A DNA stretch of 64,000 nt from Mytilinidion resinicola (Eukaryota > Ascomycota > Dothideomycetes > Mytilinidiales > Mytilinidiaceae): the NCBI RefSeq assembly GCF_010093595.1, contig NW_022985443.1:97371-161370 (forward strand). The letters run 5' to 3'. Positions within the stretch are counted from its first letter, which is position 1. The number at the start of each line of letters is the position of its first letter. Positions 11,290 through 23,671 of this stretch are shown here, piece after piece. A program made the position numbers and the translations under genes. The notes beneath the pieces were generated by a model. The model was not told where the DNA came from, did not search any database, and worked only from the letters and a program-made list of their open reading frames with translations.

Positions 11290-11660
11290 AGGGCTATCGA
11301 TTGCCCGTTACCGCGATACTCCAAGGCGTCCCATCGAACTCTCTGTTCTCCTCCAGATGTGCTCTTGTGAGATCATCTATATTTTTGAAATAGAAACTGT
11401 ACATCCATAACGGGTGATCCATTGGGCCTTGGTTTTCACTATTCGGTCCAGTATTTCCGAGCCTGTAGGCCAAAAGTACTGGAGCTATACTGGAGCTAGG
11501 TCCAGGTCGTTATCGAAGAACGAGCTCACAGGTGCTAAACTGCCATTAGTCCTGATAGTGCTCAGGCCCTGACGAAATACATCGTTCGCGTGGTCAAAGA
11601 CGCACTGAACATGTCATGTCGGGTCAATTTCAATAAGCAAGACTCGGCTGTGTCCATCAG
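11290..11660 (-). pseudogene. Orphan coding relic, copy 2 (stops in frame)
   Basis: On the minus strand the reading GCAIFVGHADGHSRVLLIEI, stop, HVQCVFDHANDVFRQGL, then APVSSFFDNDLDLAPV, stop, and TVSISKI matches copy 1 at 10270-10890 (VFNYVEDELVEG, SFFDNERQMAP, TMSISKK). At least three stops interrupt it. The two copies are tandem and in the same orientation, just downstream of the HET pseudogene. The ancestral family is not recognised. Confidence 0.5.
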
Positions 11661-11941
11661 CATGCCCAACGAAGATTGCACAGCCTAAGCCCCTTGAGCA
11701 ACGCAACACGCTGCTTTCGGAATCCCAGAAAGCAATTTAATCATTCAAAAACATCTTCACGATGGCACCGCATTGTCGAAGGCTCTGGGGCAATGAATAA
11801 TAGTCCGGTAGGTAAAAATGATACAATTCGCTGCTCTTGGTGCTGAAAGCAGTGCGACGTTGCTCGACGTAGATGTTCCTAGTCTGCACCCCGCTTGCGG
11901 CTTTCGGGTTGAGTGTGCCGGCGGGAATGAGCTTGTGAGTA

Positions 11942-14340
11942 TTAACACAAGTTCAAAACTTTTCTCTCGGCATTTTCAAACCAGTCACTTTCCCTATAGC
12001 CCCATATGTACGCAACACCCCGCCGCGCAAATGTACCCCGCTTAAAGGGTATCTCAAGCAGGATCATACAGTTAGCAAAGACCTTGATTCCTCGCCGTGT
12101 GATATCGACGTCGACTGTTTTCAGGGCGGTAGCAACAGCCCACGTTTCCTCATCTTCTCGGGCTTCACTCCATTCAATATCGTCGGGTATATCATAGAAC
12201 ATGACTCCAATAGGGTCTCGAGAGCGAGACAAGAAGGGTTTGTCATCAACCACTTTGGTATCGAATACAGCGTATATGTCGGCGCTGCCTTCACGGGTAC
12301 GTGAGTCGTGGTAAGCAGCGTTTGATCCTGCATTGCTCATACTCAGGCGGAGCTGATTGAACCACCGTTGAAACACTGCATCGTCGACAGGCCCATCCTG
12401 ACTAATCTCTCGGGCTTCATGCAACGCTTTAGATGCCCGCAAAACTTCGGTTCCTTTCCTGAAAAGCGGGCTCTTGTATACTACTTGGACAACCGGTCCT
12501 CGAATTGTGAGAATCCTTTTTTCGATTCTGCCGAATAGGTTCTGATCCGAGGACAGATCTAACTTGGCCTCTAAACTTCAATAGCTGATCGGAAGTCTTC
12601 CTGGCGCTCTCCATGCTTTTGAGTTAGATTCGTTTGCTCAATAACTTCAAAGCGCGCTACTCCCTGAACGCCAATCCAAGACCAAGAAGGACCGCGCCAC
12701 GAGTTTGGTCTGTCTCCGTGTTGATGAATGGGATCTTCGGGATCAGAGATCCACCACAAAAGATCCAAGTGGAGGGTTTCCTTCCAGAGGCCGGCGAGAT
12801 ATGTACCTCCAGTTCGCGTAGCGATGCACTTTGCTATGGCGCTGATGACAGGAAGTATATCGTGCGGAACTGTTAGTTGCCTCTTGGTGTACTCTGTGAC
12901 GATGTGGGTTCACGATTCGAAGATCTGGAAGTTGCTAATGTTGGCTCCGAACAGAGCGTTTTCAATACTCGACATTCACTCCTCGAGCGGAGGAACACCG
13001 TGGCCGTCCTCCGCTTCTGTGCAGCACCTGCATTCCCAAATCATCTGATTGACCCCAAAATGTAAGATCCTTGGGGACAAAACCCTCTCTCGAAGGGTCC
13101 ATCCTCTCCAATTCAAGTCCGAGTAGATGACATTGTGATAGAAGGCTGATCCACTCTCTGGGTGACTTAGCAGATCCTTGCCGTTATTATAATTATAGTA
13201 TCGGGCATGAATGGTTAGCCTTTCTTCGTTTCCCATCTGTACGTAGAAAGGTAGGTATGGCTCGCCCATCGGCTCGCGCTGATGGAGGAACCCCGAATCA
13301 TCATTGGCTGCGATATCGGCGCAGATTGTGAGTGTGGCATGGAGATAGACGTCCGCCATCTGAGCTGCTTGGGTTTCCCAATCTTTGGCATCATCTTGAA
13401 GGATGCAGAAACAGTCTATCTAAACATACTCGAACCCTAGCCGCTTTGATATGATAGCTGCATCGAGGGTTGTTTTTGAAAAGTTGGTCAATTCAAATGA
13501 TTGGAAGCGTTTTTGGAGGTTTTCTTTCTTAGTGACCCAATCAGGCATTGGGCCGCTGTTCCAGCGGTGACTCAACGCAACATAATCGACTGTTTTGTCC
13601 TCTAATATTGTCAACCTTGCGGTTGTCACGTTCCCGAATTCTTCAATTTGGAGCAAACGTATCGGTGACGTAAATCGAAACCTGGGCAGACTTGTGGAGC
13701 TTGCCAGAACTAAATTCATTTGGTCTTCTCCAATCGTTGGCTCCTGCCTCTCGGTCGGATTCTGTCGGCACTCATTATGGTGTTCCAGGCACGTTTGAAG
13801 CCATGACATCGCCCGATCAATACTGGACGCTGAAAGCGGATCTGGATCTATAGCATATGCTCTCGGGACTGGCAATCGTACATGAGGAGACTCTGTCGTT
13901 GACATTAGCTGCTGCCGTATGTACATTTCTCCTAATCTCTCACCTAACGAGCATATTGATATCTCGTTTTTCGCCTTGTACGTAGCAACCAGATAGCGGC
14001 ATGAACCACTGCACGAGGAAACGCCGTCTTCGCTATTGGAGCATTGACACTTTTCTTGGCAGATTACTGTTAATCCCGCGTTGTGTGTTTTTGGCCTCGT
14101 AGCATCAATCCCAACGAACAATAGTATGATTTGCGACGGGCCCTCGCTCATTTTAGACACGTCTCGAGATGGGGTGCTCTCTTCTATGGAAGCAAGAATA
14201 AGATCACACAATCGACAAAATGATGCGTTCTTCGAAAGCGTTGAAAAGTCGGGGGCATGAAAGTAGCCTCGTTGGGAAAGTAGATCCTTGAGATTGAGCC
14301 CTTGGCAATGGATACAAGGCTGGTCATCCTGTATTTTATG
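11942..14340 (-). pseudogene. HET-domain (heterokaryon incompatibility) pseudogene
   Basis: A nearly complete HET protein is readable in one frame. It has an N-terminal CIHCQGLNLKDLL and FCRLCDLILA motif pair. The HET core follows: RLLQIEEFG, VDYVALSHRWNSGPMPDW, TLDAAIISKRLGFEYV, then IDCFCILQDDAKDWE, QMADVYLHATLTICAD and WTLRERVLSPRILHFG. The C-terminal region (TEYTKRQLT, AGLWKETLHLDLLWW, SWRGPSWSWIG) ends VLNLC. It is broken by TAG at 13420-13422 in place of the conserved Trp of the YVWID-type motif, TGA at 12976-12978, TGA at 12910-12912 (probably another Trp), and a frame change near 12571. No in-frame ATG lies upstream of the N-terminal motif before a stop. Intact relatives trigger cell death on non-self fusion; this copy cannot. 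The stop types fit RIP. Confidence 0.92.
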
Positions 14341-15860
14341 TAGCAGTCGACCGATGGTTGGCAGCTGGTGAAAAGTGATAAGAACTCTGGTGTATTGCTA
14401 TGTAGGCGTAGTGGAGCCGAGCCAGCTAAGAGAAGGAACCCTGTTGAGCTGAAAGGTGACGTATGCAAGCTAAGGAATGGCGCTAAGGATGCGCTAGTAT
14501 AGTAGCGTGTGGACGGCTGCCAATGGTACGAAGGAATTGCTTAGATGGCGTCGAAGAATATGCCCGCCAAGTCCAGCTCTGCATTCTCTCCCTCTCATAC
14601 CACGACCATCCTTCCTCTTCTTTAGATGACATGCTGGAAATCAACCTTTAGTAGGCTTGATATCTTTTTCGATCTCCAGAGTATGATTGTCTTTACTGTT
14701 GAAGAAGATTGCTAGACTATAATCTTGGTGGAAAGTAGACTTAAAACGCCTACTCGAGAGGACTTTCAAAGAGTAAAGGAAAGGAGAGTCGAGACTGGTG
14801 CGCCTCTCCATACTTATATTCTAATGCTTATCTGTCTTCCAGGCAAAGCGGGGTTCAGCCTTCCTGCAAGGCTGAAGCGGCGCAGCTTTTCGATGACCTC
14901 CCTGTGCGGGGTTTACCACAACATCCCAGCCTGCACCAGCACAGCTTGCTTATCGGCGTGGTCCCTCTTCCACTCCTAGGTTCCCTTCAAGTTCATTCCA
15001 ATGTTCAAGAGCCACAGGTGCTTTGCCAGCTGTCTTTTTTCATCGCCGAAAATGGCGAGCCATGAGCTTTCGTCGACTCCCGAGGTGTCGCGGAACGCCA
15101 CGAATCTCAATCGCCACCAACCCACTCATTGAAACTGAATAGTCTTCGAATATAATGTGTTGCCCGAAGTAAGGCACATCGAGCTTCTCGAGACGGTACG
15201 CGGTTCTTTCGGAGACGAACTCTACTGCAACCCTTCCTAACGTCGAGCCATCCCAATCCCCTCTATTCGAAGTCATCGCTCACACGTGAGACGACCCAAC
15301 TTAGCTGGTCCAAAACTGACCCCAAGGTATAGCTTTGCTCGTGTGGTGTAGTGAGAGGACACGTCAAGGAGGTTTTTTAGCCCGATGCTAATCACGTGAT
15401 TATCACGTGCCCTTGTCCGTCAACCTCGAGACCCGAGGTCTTGGTACCACTCTGAGAGCTGAGAAACTCAATTTCAGTGGCTATCAAACTTCTTCTGTGA
15501 GCCCGTGGGAGCCAATGCACTCAACGCGGGGTAAGACAAGGATCCAGCCTTGGTCAGCAGCGGCCGATACCCACGGTATCCTCGAAATTCCATCAACCAC
15601 AATATCGATCTAGCAAATAGAGCTAGAGAGGCGTTCTAGCGGATGACCAAGCACTGACTAGGGCTTCACAGTGCATGCAATAGTCCCCTGCAGTGCTTGA
15701 TTATCGTGCTGCAGCTCGGGTCGGCCGAGTACATCCCAATTAGGCAATGCTAGAGCTGGCTGGTATATATGGTTTCGAAGCTTCCAACAAACGCCTTCAG
15801 ACTCCTCACTCACTCGTGCTCCTCGAACAGACCTTCCCGCCGTCCTCAAAAGATTGCAAC
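14341..15860. other. Intergenic; includes decarboxylase promoter
   Basis: No recognisable gene. The longest frames (84 codons at 14725, 78 codons on the minus strand at 15040-15276) have no family signal. The right end is the decarboxylase promoter: a CCAAT-like CCCAATTAGG near 15735 and a TATATAT box at 15764-15770, about 95 bases upstream of its ATG. Confidence 0.5.
15764..15770 (+). promoter_or_regulatory. TATA box of the decarboxylase gene
   Basis: TATATAT at a plausible distance (about 95 bases) from the ATG at 15861, with a pyrimidine-rich leader between. Position and composition are the only evidence. Confidence 0.5.
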
Positions 15861-18096
<2,236 letters not shown>

Positions 18097-18289
18097 GAGA
18101 AAGATCCTGGTGCAACTTTTTGTTTCCAAGACTATCGTAGCTATTACCTTATATTCGACCATGAATATCTTGGTCCGTTCCCACAGAATAAAACCTCAAT
18201 GACGGCCGATACCATTTGCCTCTGTGAAGCCGAGATCTGTGGTGCTAGGAGTGACAAGACCCACTTACGAGTCTTTAAAGGATTAGAAT

Positions 18290-20699
18290 TTATTCTATGT
18301 TACCAAACATAGCGTCCCAGTCTTGCCAATTGACGTTGGGTGAGAAGGTATCGTTTGAACTCAATGGATCGTCAAACTCGGGCGAAACCTCAAGATCTTG
18401 AAGCTCAAGCCCCGGCCAATTCATTTGCGGCGTGATACCGCTCTCGACTTCGGATCGGAGCTGAATAAGTTGCATCTGCGCTAACTGCACAACTTGCGCT
18501 CGTGTAGGAAGTGTATCCGGATTCAAGCCTGCTTTGATCCATGCCCGCAATCGTAGCCGGGTGATGAGATTCCAGGCCTCCTGACCGCCATCTAGTAAAG
18601 CCCGCGGCACAATGTGGTCACCCTGTGCACCGCTGATGCCTCCGTCAGGGCCGCATAGGGAAATGGCCTGGTCAATGATGGAACGTGAACTTTGGGCGTT
18701 GACTCCGTCAGGGTCCCGTTCGACTTCTTTGAGGAGTAGGATAATAGCATGGAGCGGTTGGTGGTTTCCTGGCCATGACCAGTGCCATCTCTGAAACTCG
18801 TGACATGCGGCCAGACAGATGTACTTGAGGAGAAATGAACGACAATTGTGAATGACACTGGATACAAGTGAGCTTTCAATATGCCTTCTGGAGCCTGGTG
18901 CTTTCACCTACCGAGGAAGTAGATTGCTCCATGCGCGACTGATTGCTCGGTTCAGGACGGGAGAATGCATGTACCACCAGTATCGGTCTCCCATCGCCCA
19001 TAATACGAGTTTTGCCCAGGCGTTCAGCTCGTTATTATTTTCATAAGCTTCCGTGGCTGTAGATATCGTAATGCGCTTAGCTGTCTTTAATATACGTTCC
19101 TGGAAGCGCTCGAGCTCTTGCTGTGTACTTTTCAAATCGTCTGAAGTCATAGGCTTCGGTCCAAACGTCTTGTTCAGGAGTTCCCGTGCAAACACTACCC
19201 GGGAATAATATCAGTATCCAAACTTGAACTTGCCAATATGATGCGTTCGCTCATCAAGATCGGTAAGCTGACTCACAAGTATCCTCGATTTTGCCACGAG
19301 CAAAGATGCTTGCTGGCGAGACCATCGAGTCGGGATCAAGCACCTTTTGAGGCTGACAGCTTCCTTCTCGCAGTTTCTCTTCGTATTGTAACGCAGCCAC
19401 CGTTCCCAGTAGTTCATCGCGCACCTCACTCAACATCCTGACATCCCAGGAGTCCCGATCGATGAGCGGAGGAAGACCAGATGCCAATGCGACAAGCACA
19501 TCAATGCGAAAGACATGCCACCAAACCCTCCGCCTTACCTCAGCAGCTGTTGTCGATAAAGATGCCTGGAACAAGGAAGGTTCTCTATTTAGTCCAAGCA
19601 TTTGCGCCACCCGAACTATGACGCCGACAAAACTAGCGGTGCTTAGCGGTTCTTCCTCACGCATCGATGTGCTCTGAAGGACGATATAAGCAGAGAGCGT
19701 CTCGACAGTGGGTAGCCGCGGGAAATTCGAGATCCGAAGTGCTCGAAAAGCCATCCAATATAACTTTAGCATAGCTTCCTCACGTTCATAAGTAGCGCAG
19801 TGGAGATCCCAGTCAGACTGAGTGCAAATCACTGTTCCGGCCCAAAGCGCCGCCAATACAAGCGGTGTCGCTGCAGTCGCGTTCTTCTCACTGCTACCTG
19901 ATTTCAGTTCCCAGTACCGTTCGTATTCGATGCGAAAAGAAGGCTCATGGACGAGTGGGACGATTGCATGATAATTCCAGACGTATGTTTCAAAGAGGAA
20001 GTCACAGCAGTGCTTGGCCGGAAGGTTCTGCGCTTCTGGAGAGGATTGCTTCTGGATAAATGCGCGTATAGAAGCAGCTGAGGCCGGAGGAGTCGCAAGC
20101 AAAACCCCGGTGAGTGAGCCGCTTCTCCACGGTTGATCGTCCATCTCGGTAAGCGACATTTGACGGTTTAGGCCTCTTAGAAGGAACTCGATCTCATTAG
20201 CTTCCTGGCATATGTTGGCCCAAAAGCTCTTGGAAACGTAGCGAGTCTGGCCGCTACCCTGGACATCAAATAAACCCTCGTCATCATCCAGGAATGGGGA
20301 CGCACGTGATGTCTGGCGTGCTCGCTTTGGAGAAGTTACATGTCCTGAATCTTTAGGGTTTGCCGGGTCTAACTTGGGCGTATCTCGCAGCGAATGCACC
20401 ATGGCGGTCAAGCTTTCCAGTTTTTCCTCTAAACTTTGAAGACGCTCAGAAGGTATAGCGACGTCTGCGGAAGATGTCCCTCGAGCATTTAGGACGGCTG
20501 GTCCGGGAAGATCCGCGGGTATAAACTGGAATTCTCGACCTTCTTCCGTTCCCTCTTCGTACACACAAGTAATTTCCGGAGTACTAGCGCATCGAGCACA
20601 CGTCGGCCTTGCCTGGTCGCAGCGCACCTTTCTCCTTCTGCATTCTCGGCAGGTGTTGGATGATCGCGGATGGCTACGACCTCGTCCTGTCCCGCTCAT
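18290..20699 (-). CDS. Zn2Cys6 fungal transcription factor with fungal_trans domain
   Basis: Three exons: 20699-19277, 19194-18912 and 18857-18290, giving 757 residues with introns of 82 and 54 nt. The N-terminal binuclear zinc cluster is CRECRRRKVRCDQ...CARC...C (Cys 17, 20, 27, 34, 37, 45). Next come a likely dimerisation helix (RLQSLEEKLESLTAMVHSL) and an acidic linker with a KRAR basic patch. The middle homology domain (fungal_trans) contains CCDFLFETYVWNYHAIVPLV and EVRRRVWWHVFRIDVLVAL. The C-terminal tail (SPNVNWQDWDAMFGNIE) is acidic with aromatic residues, like activation domains. It acts in the nucleus, typically as a dimer on CGG-type half sites. Being convergent with the decarboxylase gene makes it a candidate regulator of that gene; this is context only. 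Confidence 0.92.
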
Positions 20700-21211
20700 A
20701 TTGCAAGCGAGAGCGTCGGCGGCTCGTACCGCCCTTTGCGAGAAAGAAAGTATGCGGTAAGAAAAGCGATTATTACTCGATGACTATGGCGTTGTTCGGG
20801 GATGAGGATGTTTTGGTGTCCGAGGGCTCGCTGACCCGCCGCTGAGCCAGCTGCCTCGCTAGTGAGCCGCCCCTGCCAGCTGATCTGCAGGATATCCACG
20901 CCTAGCGCACGCCAACAGCCGTGGATATCTACTAATCTCCACGGGCACTGCTGAGCCTGCTGCTGAGTGCCCGTGTACCGTACTGCCTGTTGGCCGAACT
21001 GTTGTGGCTGTATCAAAACGCTGTACAATTCCTGCCCTTTGCAGTATAGCTGCTGAGCGGCTGCTTGCTCTCGTGCCCGCCACCACAATAGCTACTGCAG
21101 CAGCATCTGCCACTGCACAACGGCCTAGCTAGATGATGATGGCGTATATAGAGAGAGGAGAGGCCCTTCCTGTAAGTTGCCTGCTAGGCCTATAGAACCA
21201 GGACAGGAAGA
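20700..21211. other. Regulator promoter plus leader of mobile element; no gene
   Basis: The first 150 bases are the 5' region of the Zn2Cys6 gene. From about 20830 the sequence turns into GCTGCTGAG-rich, palindrome-prone DNA that I read as the 5' part of the Crypton-like element. A Gln-rich 130-codon minus-strand frame here looks like a by-product of CTG/CAG-rich composition. Confidence 0.45.
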
Positions 21212-21593
21212 TATGCCGCCAAAAAAACACGACCGCAGCGCTGCAAGCGCGCGGATATTACCATCGCGAACAATACTGAACTACGCGCTAACGCGCAAGA
21301 GATTCTGGCCACTATACAGCAGCAACGGCCAGAGAATACGCACCAGGTGTATACTCCAAAGCAACAAGAATTTAAGGTATTTCTTGCCAGGGCCTAGCTA
21401 GCTAGCTAGCTAGCCAGCTGCTATACACGCGTTTCCTACACGCGTATATACACGCATTTGCTAACTATATTCCCTAGGAATTCTACACACAGAAGTAGTA
21501 CTATAACAGTAATATAGTTATAGAGGATAAGCTACTACTATTTTTTATAAAAAATGTAGCTAATAAACCCCTAAAAGCTAAGTTATATAAAAT
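21212..21593 (+). pseudogene. Crypton-like (tyrosine recombinase) element, N-terminal fragment
   Basis: With an intron at 21377-21477 (branch GCTAAC, acceptor CCCTAG) the reading is NAQEILATIQQQRPENTHQV, YTPKQQEFKEFYTQK, stop, YYNSNIVIEDKLLLFFIKNV, ANKPLKAKLYK. This resembles the N-terminal region of fungal Crypton/Ndc10-like proteins: a 'RP.NT..Y.PKQ.EF..FC' block followed by 'V.E.KL..FL.. V..RPL..K'. The TAG after YTQK is the expected product of CAG to TAG. Coding signal ends abruptly at the left edge of the foldback element at 21594 and is not found beyond 22245. The recombinase catalytic domain is absent. Confidence 0.5.
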
Positions 21594-22245
21594 GGGGAGG
21601 GATATTAGCACACCCCCTAATCACTCCGCGCACGCCCCCTTTTTCACTCCACGCACACCCCCCCCTCTTGGCGCTTCACCACCTTCTAATTGGCTCGGAG
21701 CAACGCGGAGCTTCCTCTGGGCATTCAGCTTTACATCTCTCTGCACGTGATACTATACGCGAGGCCGTACGTGAGCTCGTACGTGAGCTTGTACGTGAGC
21801 TCGTACGTGAGCTTGTACGTGAGCTCATATATAAGCTTGTACGTGAGCTCGTACGTAAGGCTATATAAGGCTATACGAATCGGCATAGCTATACAGCCTT
21901 TCCGTTCTACGGTGCATTCTTTCCAATTCGTGCAGCCGTATATACAGCCGTACGTGAGCTCATATGTAAGGCCACACGAATCGGAAAGAATGCACTGTAA
22001 AATAGAGAGGCTGTATAGTTATGCCGATTTGTATAGCCTCACGTATGAGCTCACGTACGGCTACGTGAATAAGAAAGGCTACACGTGCGAATGCACGTGA
22101 GAATAGAGCTCCGGGCGAAGCTCCGAGCCGCTCCAGCCAATCAGAAGATCAGACGAGAGGAGGGGTGTGCGTGGAATGAAGTGTGCGTGGAATGAAAAAG
22201 GGGGTGTGCGCGGAGTGATTAGGGGGTGTGCCAATATCCCTCCCC
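21594..22245. mobile_element. 652-bp foldback (giant inverted-repeat) element
   Basis: The left end GGGGAGGGATATTAGCACAC and its right-end partner (reverse complement GGGGAGGGATATTGGCACAC) are followed in both arms by CCCCCTAATCACTCCGCGCAC, CCCCCTTTTTCA and CCACGCACAC. The arms keep pairing inwards: TAATTGGCT with TGATTGGCT, GGAGCTTC, GCACGTG, GTACGTGAGCTC, CGAATCGGCATAGCTATACA with its partner near 22015-22055, and TGCATTCTTTCC on both sides. The axis is near 21955. There is no coding capacity beyond a repeat artefact. No target-site duplication was obvious: the left flank is ATATAAAAT, the right flank TAGTGTTTT. Structure is certain; classification (MITE-like or foldback) is descriptive. 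Confidence 0.85.
21766..21858 (+). repeat. 12-bp minisatellite (cGTACGTGAGCt) inside foldback left arm
   Basis: About eight head-to-tail 12-bp units alternate CGTACGTGAGCT and TGTACGTGAGCT, with one diverged unit (CATATATAAGCT). Each unit carries the palindromes GTAC/TACGTA-like and GAGCTC at junctions. Single units recur in the right arm in inverted order. Translation gives a meaningless Arg-Glu-Leu-Val repeat. Confidence 0.9.
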
Positions 22246-22465
22246 TAGTGTTTTCTCGATAACAGACAAGCAAGCTTGCGTCACCAGAAAAAGGATTTTA
22301 CTCTGTCACAAAACCTAGGAACAGTAAATGCCTGCACCATCCTTAGAGGTTTTCTCTTCACCCCAGCTATTCTAGCCTTCCTGATTTCCCTGTAGTTGGG
22401 AGGCACAAGTATTGGTGGCTAAAAGCATATTATCCCAACAGTCTCTTCAGCCAGGCACACGTCCT
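22246..22465. other. Intergenic right of foldback element
   Basis: 220 bases with no gene. No continuation of the Crypton-like reading was found here. Confidence 0.5.
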
Positions 22466-22939
22466 TCACGGAAGTTGAATATCCATACACCAATTGCAAA
22501 CTTCCTTCACCGTGGTCTTCGCCTTTTCCTCTGTATGTCCTATAATCCGCTCGGCATCGGACTCCCATGTGATCTCTGTAAAATAGGGGTCTTTCTCCGC
22601 AAATTCACCATCTTCGTCCAACTCAGTGACCAATTTCACTTCCACCATCTTGAAGCCAGTCCAACTACGATACATGTGCAATATGGCGTTGCCTTGAGCA
22701 TCCGGCCCGTCGGCGTACACGAACCATTTATCCTCCATGGCAGTTGGCTGGAAGCCGTTGAGCAATTTGGGGAGGTCGGCTCGTGGAATTGACTGGTTCC
22801 ATTTTGAGGTGATCGGCTTTTCAAATGGATGCGTTTCCCAGTTTGAGGCAGTAACACGTTCGGTCGCTGGTTTCCCTCTTTGGCCGAATTCTGACCAGTG
22901 TCGAATGGCATTGAACTCATCAGAGTTGAGGTTGCTCAT
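22466..22939 (-). CDS. Small conserved protein, 157 aa, bacterial-type family
   Basis: Single exon, no intron. I place the start at 22939 (CAACATGAGC); an ATG eleven codons upstream has weaker context. The core PKLLNGFQPTAMEDKWFVYA, then YRSWTGFKMVEVKL resembles a family of small bacterial proteins of unknown function that I recall by the motif MEDKWF...RSWTG. This is a memory of pattern, not a search result. No signal peptide or membrane segment. A late Cys pair (VCNWCMDI) sits near the C-terminus. It is intact although surrounded by transposon and pseudogene debris, so it may be recently acquired or under selection. Confidence 0.65.
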   Translation of the reverse strand: MSNLNSDEFNAIRHWSEFGQRGKPATERVTASNWETHPFEKPITSKWNQSIPRADLPKLLNGFQPTAMEDKWFVYADGPDAQGNAILHMYRSWTGFKMVEVKLVTELDEDGEFAEKDPYFTEITWESDAERIIGHTEEKAKTTVKEVCNWCMDIQLP

Positions 22940-23322
22940 GTTGAGTAAGGGTTGGCAGGTGCATTTTTCCAAAGAAAATGTTGGAAAAAAGTTGAGAATG
23001 TTGTTGGCTGATGCCTATTCAAAAGCTAGCGAGTTTGTTTCCCATATATATAGTCAGTCGAATGATCACGCGGCTGACACCCCACTTTGTGGCTGTGCTA
23101 ATAGGGCACGGCTCAGCCCACAACGCACTAGCTGAGTCACGTGGATGCCGAGCTTTTGCCAATAAAAGGCTGGTTCTACCTAGGCATACTTTGTGGTAAG
23201 TAATATTAGTACCCCGCCACCTGCAGTAATTAACTCCTTACTATTACACCAACCTCAAGGCCCTTTCTATAGACTTAACTCGTTGTCTTCCGTCGACATT
23301 GGAGGCTAATCCGTCTAGGAAC
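22940..23322. other. Intergenic; no gene seen
   Basis: Promoter side of the 157-residue gene and of the HET-like fragment. Only short frames. Confidence 0.45.
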
Positions 23323-23620
23323 ATGCCTATCTGTAAATTTTGCAAGGATCTTGATCTTTTTCAATTGACTCTTTCTCTCCCTAACCTGAATGCTGGTTCA
23401 AGAAATGGTTGCGCCGCTTGTAGCCTACTGCTAGCTGGTATTAAGCGCTTCATTAAGGTTAATAGTATCTCCACGATCTAAATTTATGTCGATCTTGCTC
23501 TCTATGCCAAGATTCATACAAACGGCTCTAACGTAGTCGGCGGGGCGAGTGGGCCACCTCATCAAATCGCGATCACAAAATCAGGAATTACTCGACAACG
23601 AACAATTGTATTGTATATAG
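23323..23620 (+). pseudogene. HET-protein-like N-terminal fragment
   Basis: From the ATG at 23323 the reading MPICKFCKDLDLFQLTLSLP, then GSRNGCAACSLLLAGIKRFI has the two-Cys-pair layout (CxxC...GCxxCxLL) that precedes HET domains in many fungal proteins. A TAA follows at about 23479. The same frame then continues open (IYVDLALYAKIHTNGSNVVG...) to roughly 23615, where the transposon-related sequence begins. It is a broken gene end, probably cut by the pogo insertion. No HET core is present nearby in this orientation. Confidence 0.5.
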
Positions 23621-23671
23621 CTATCTACTAGCTAGTTGCCTGCCGTCTAGGGCACGTACGTGCATTGTGTT

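Noticed and set aside
20696..21113. Gln-rich minus-strand frame of 130 codons
   Set aside because: Arises from CTG/CAG-rich DNA, overlaps another open frame in the same strand and shows no domain.
21668..22100. Frames encoding Arg-Glu-Leu-Val or Tyr-Val-Ser-Ser repeats
   Set aside because: Direct translation of the 12-bp minisatellite in the foldback arm; present in more than one frame.
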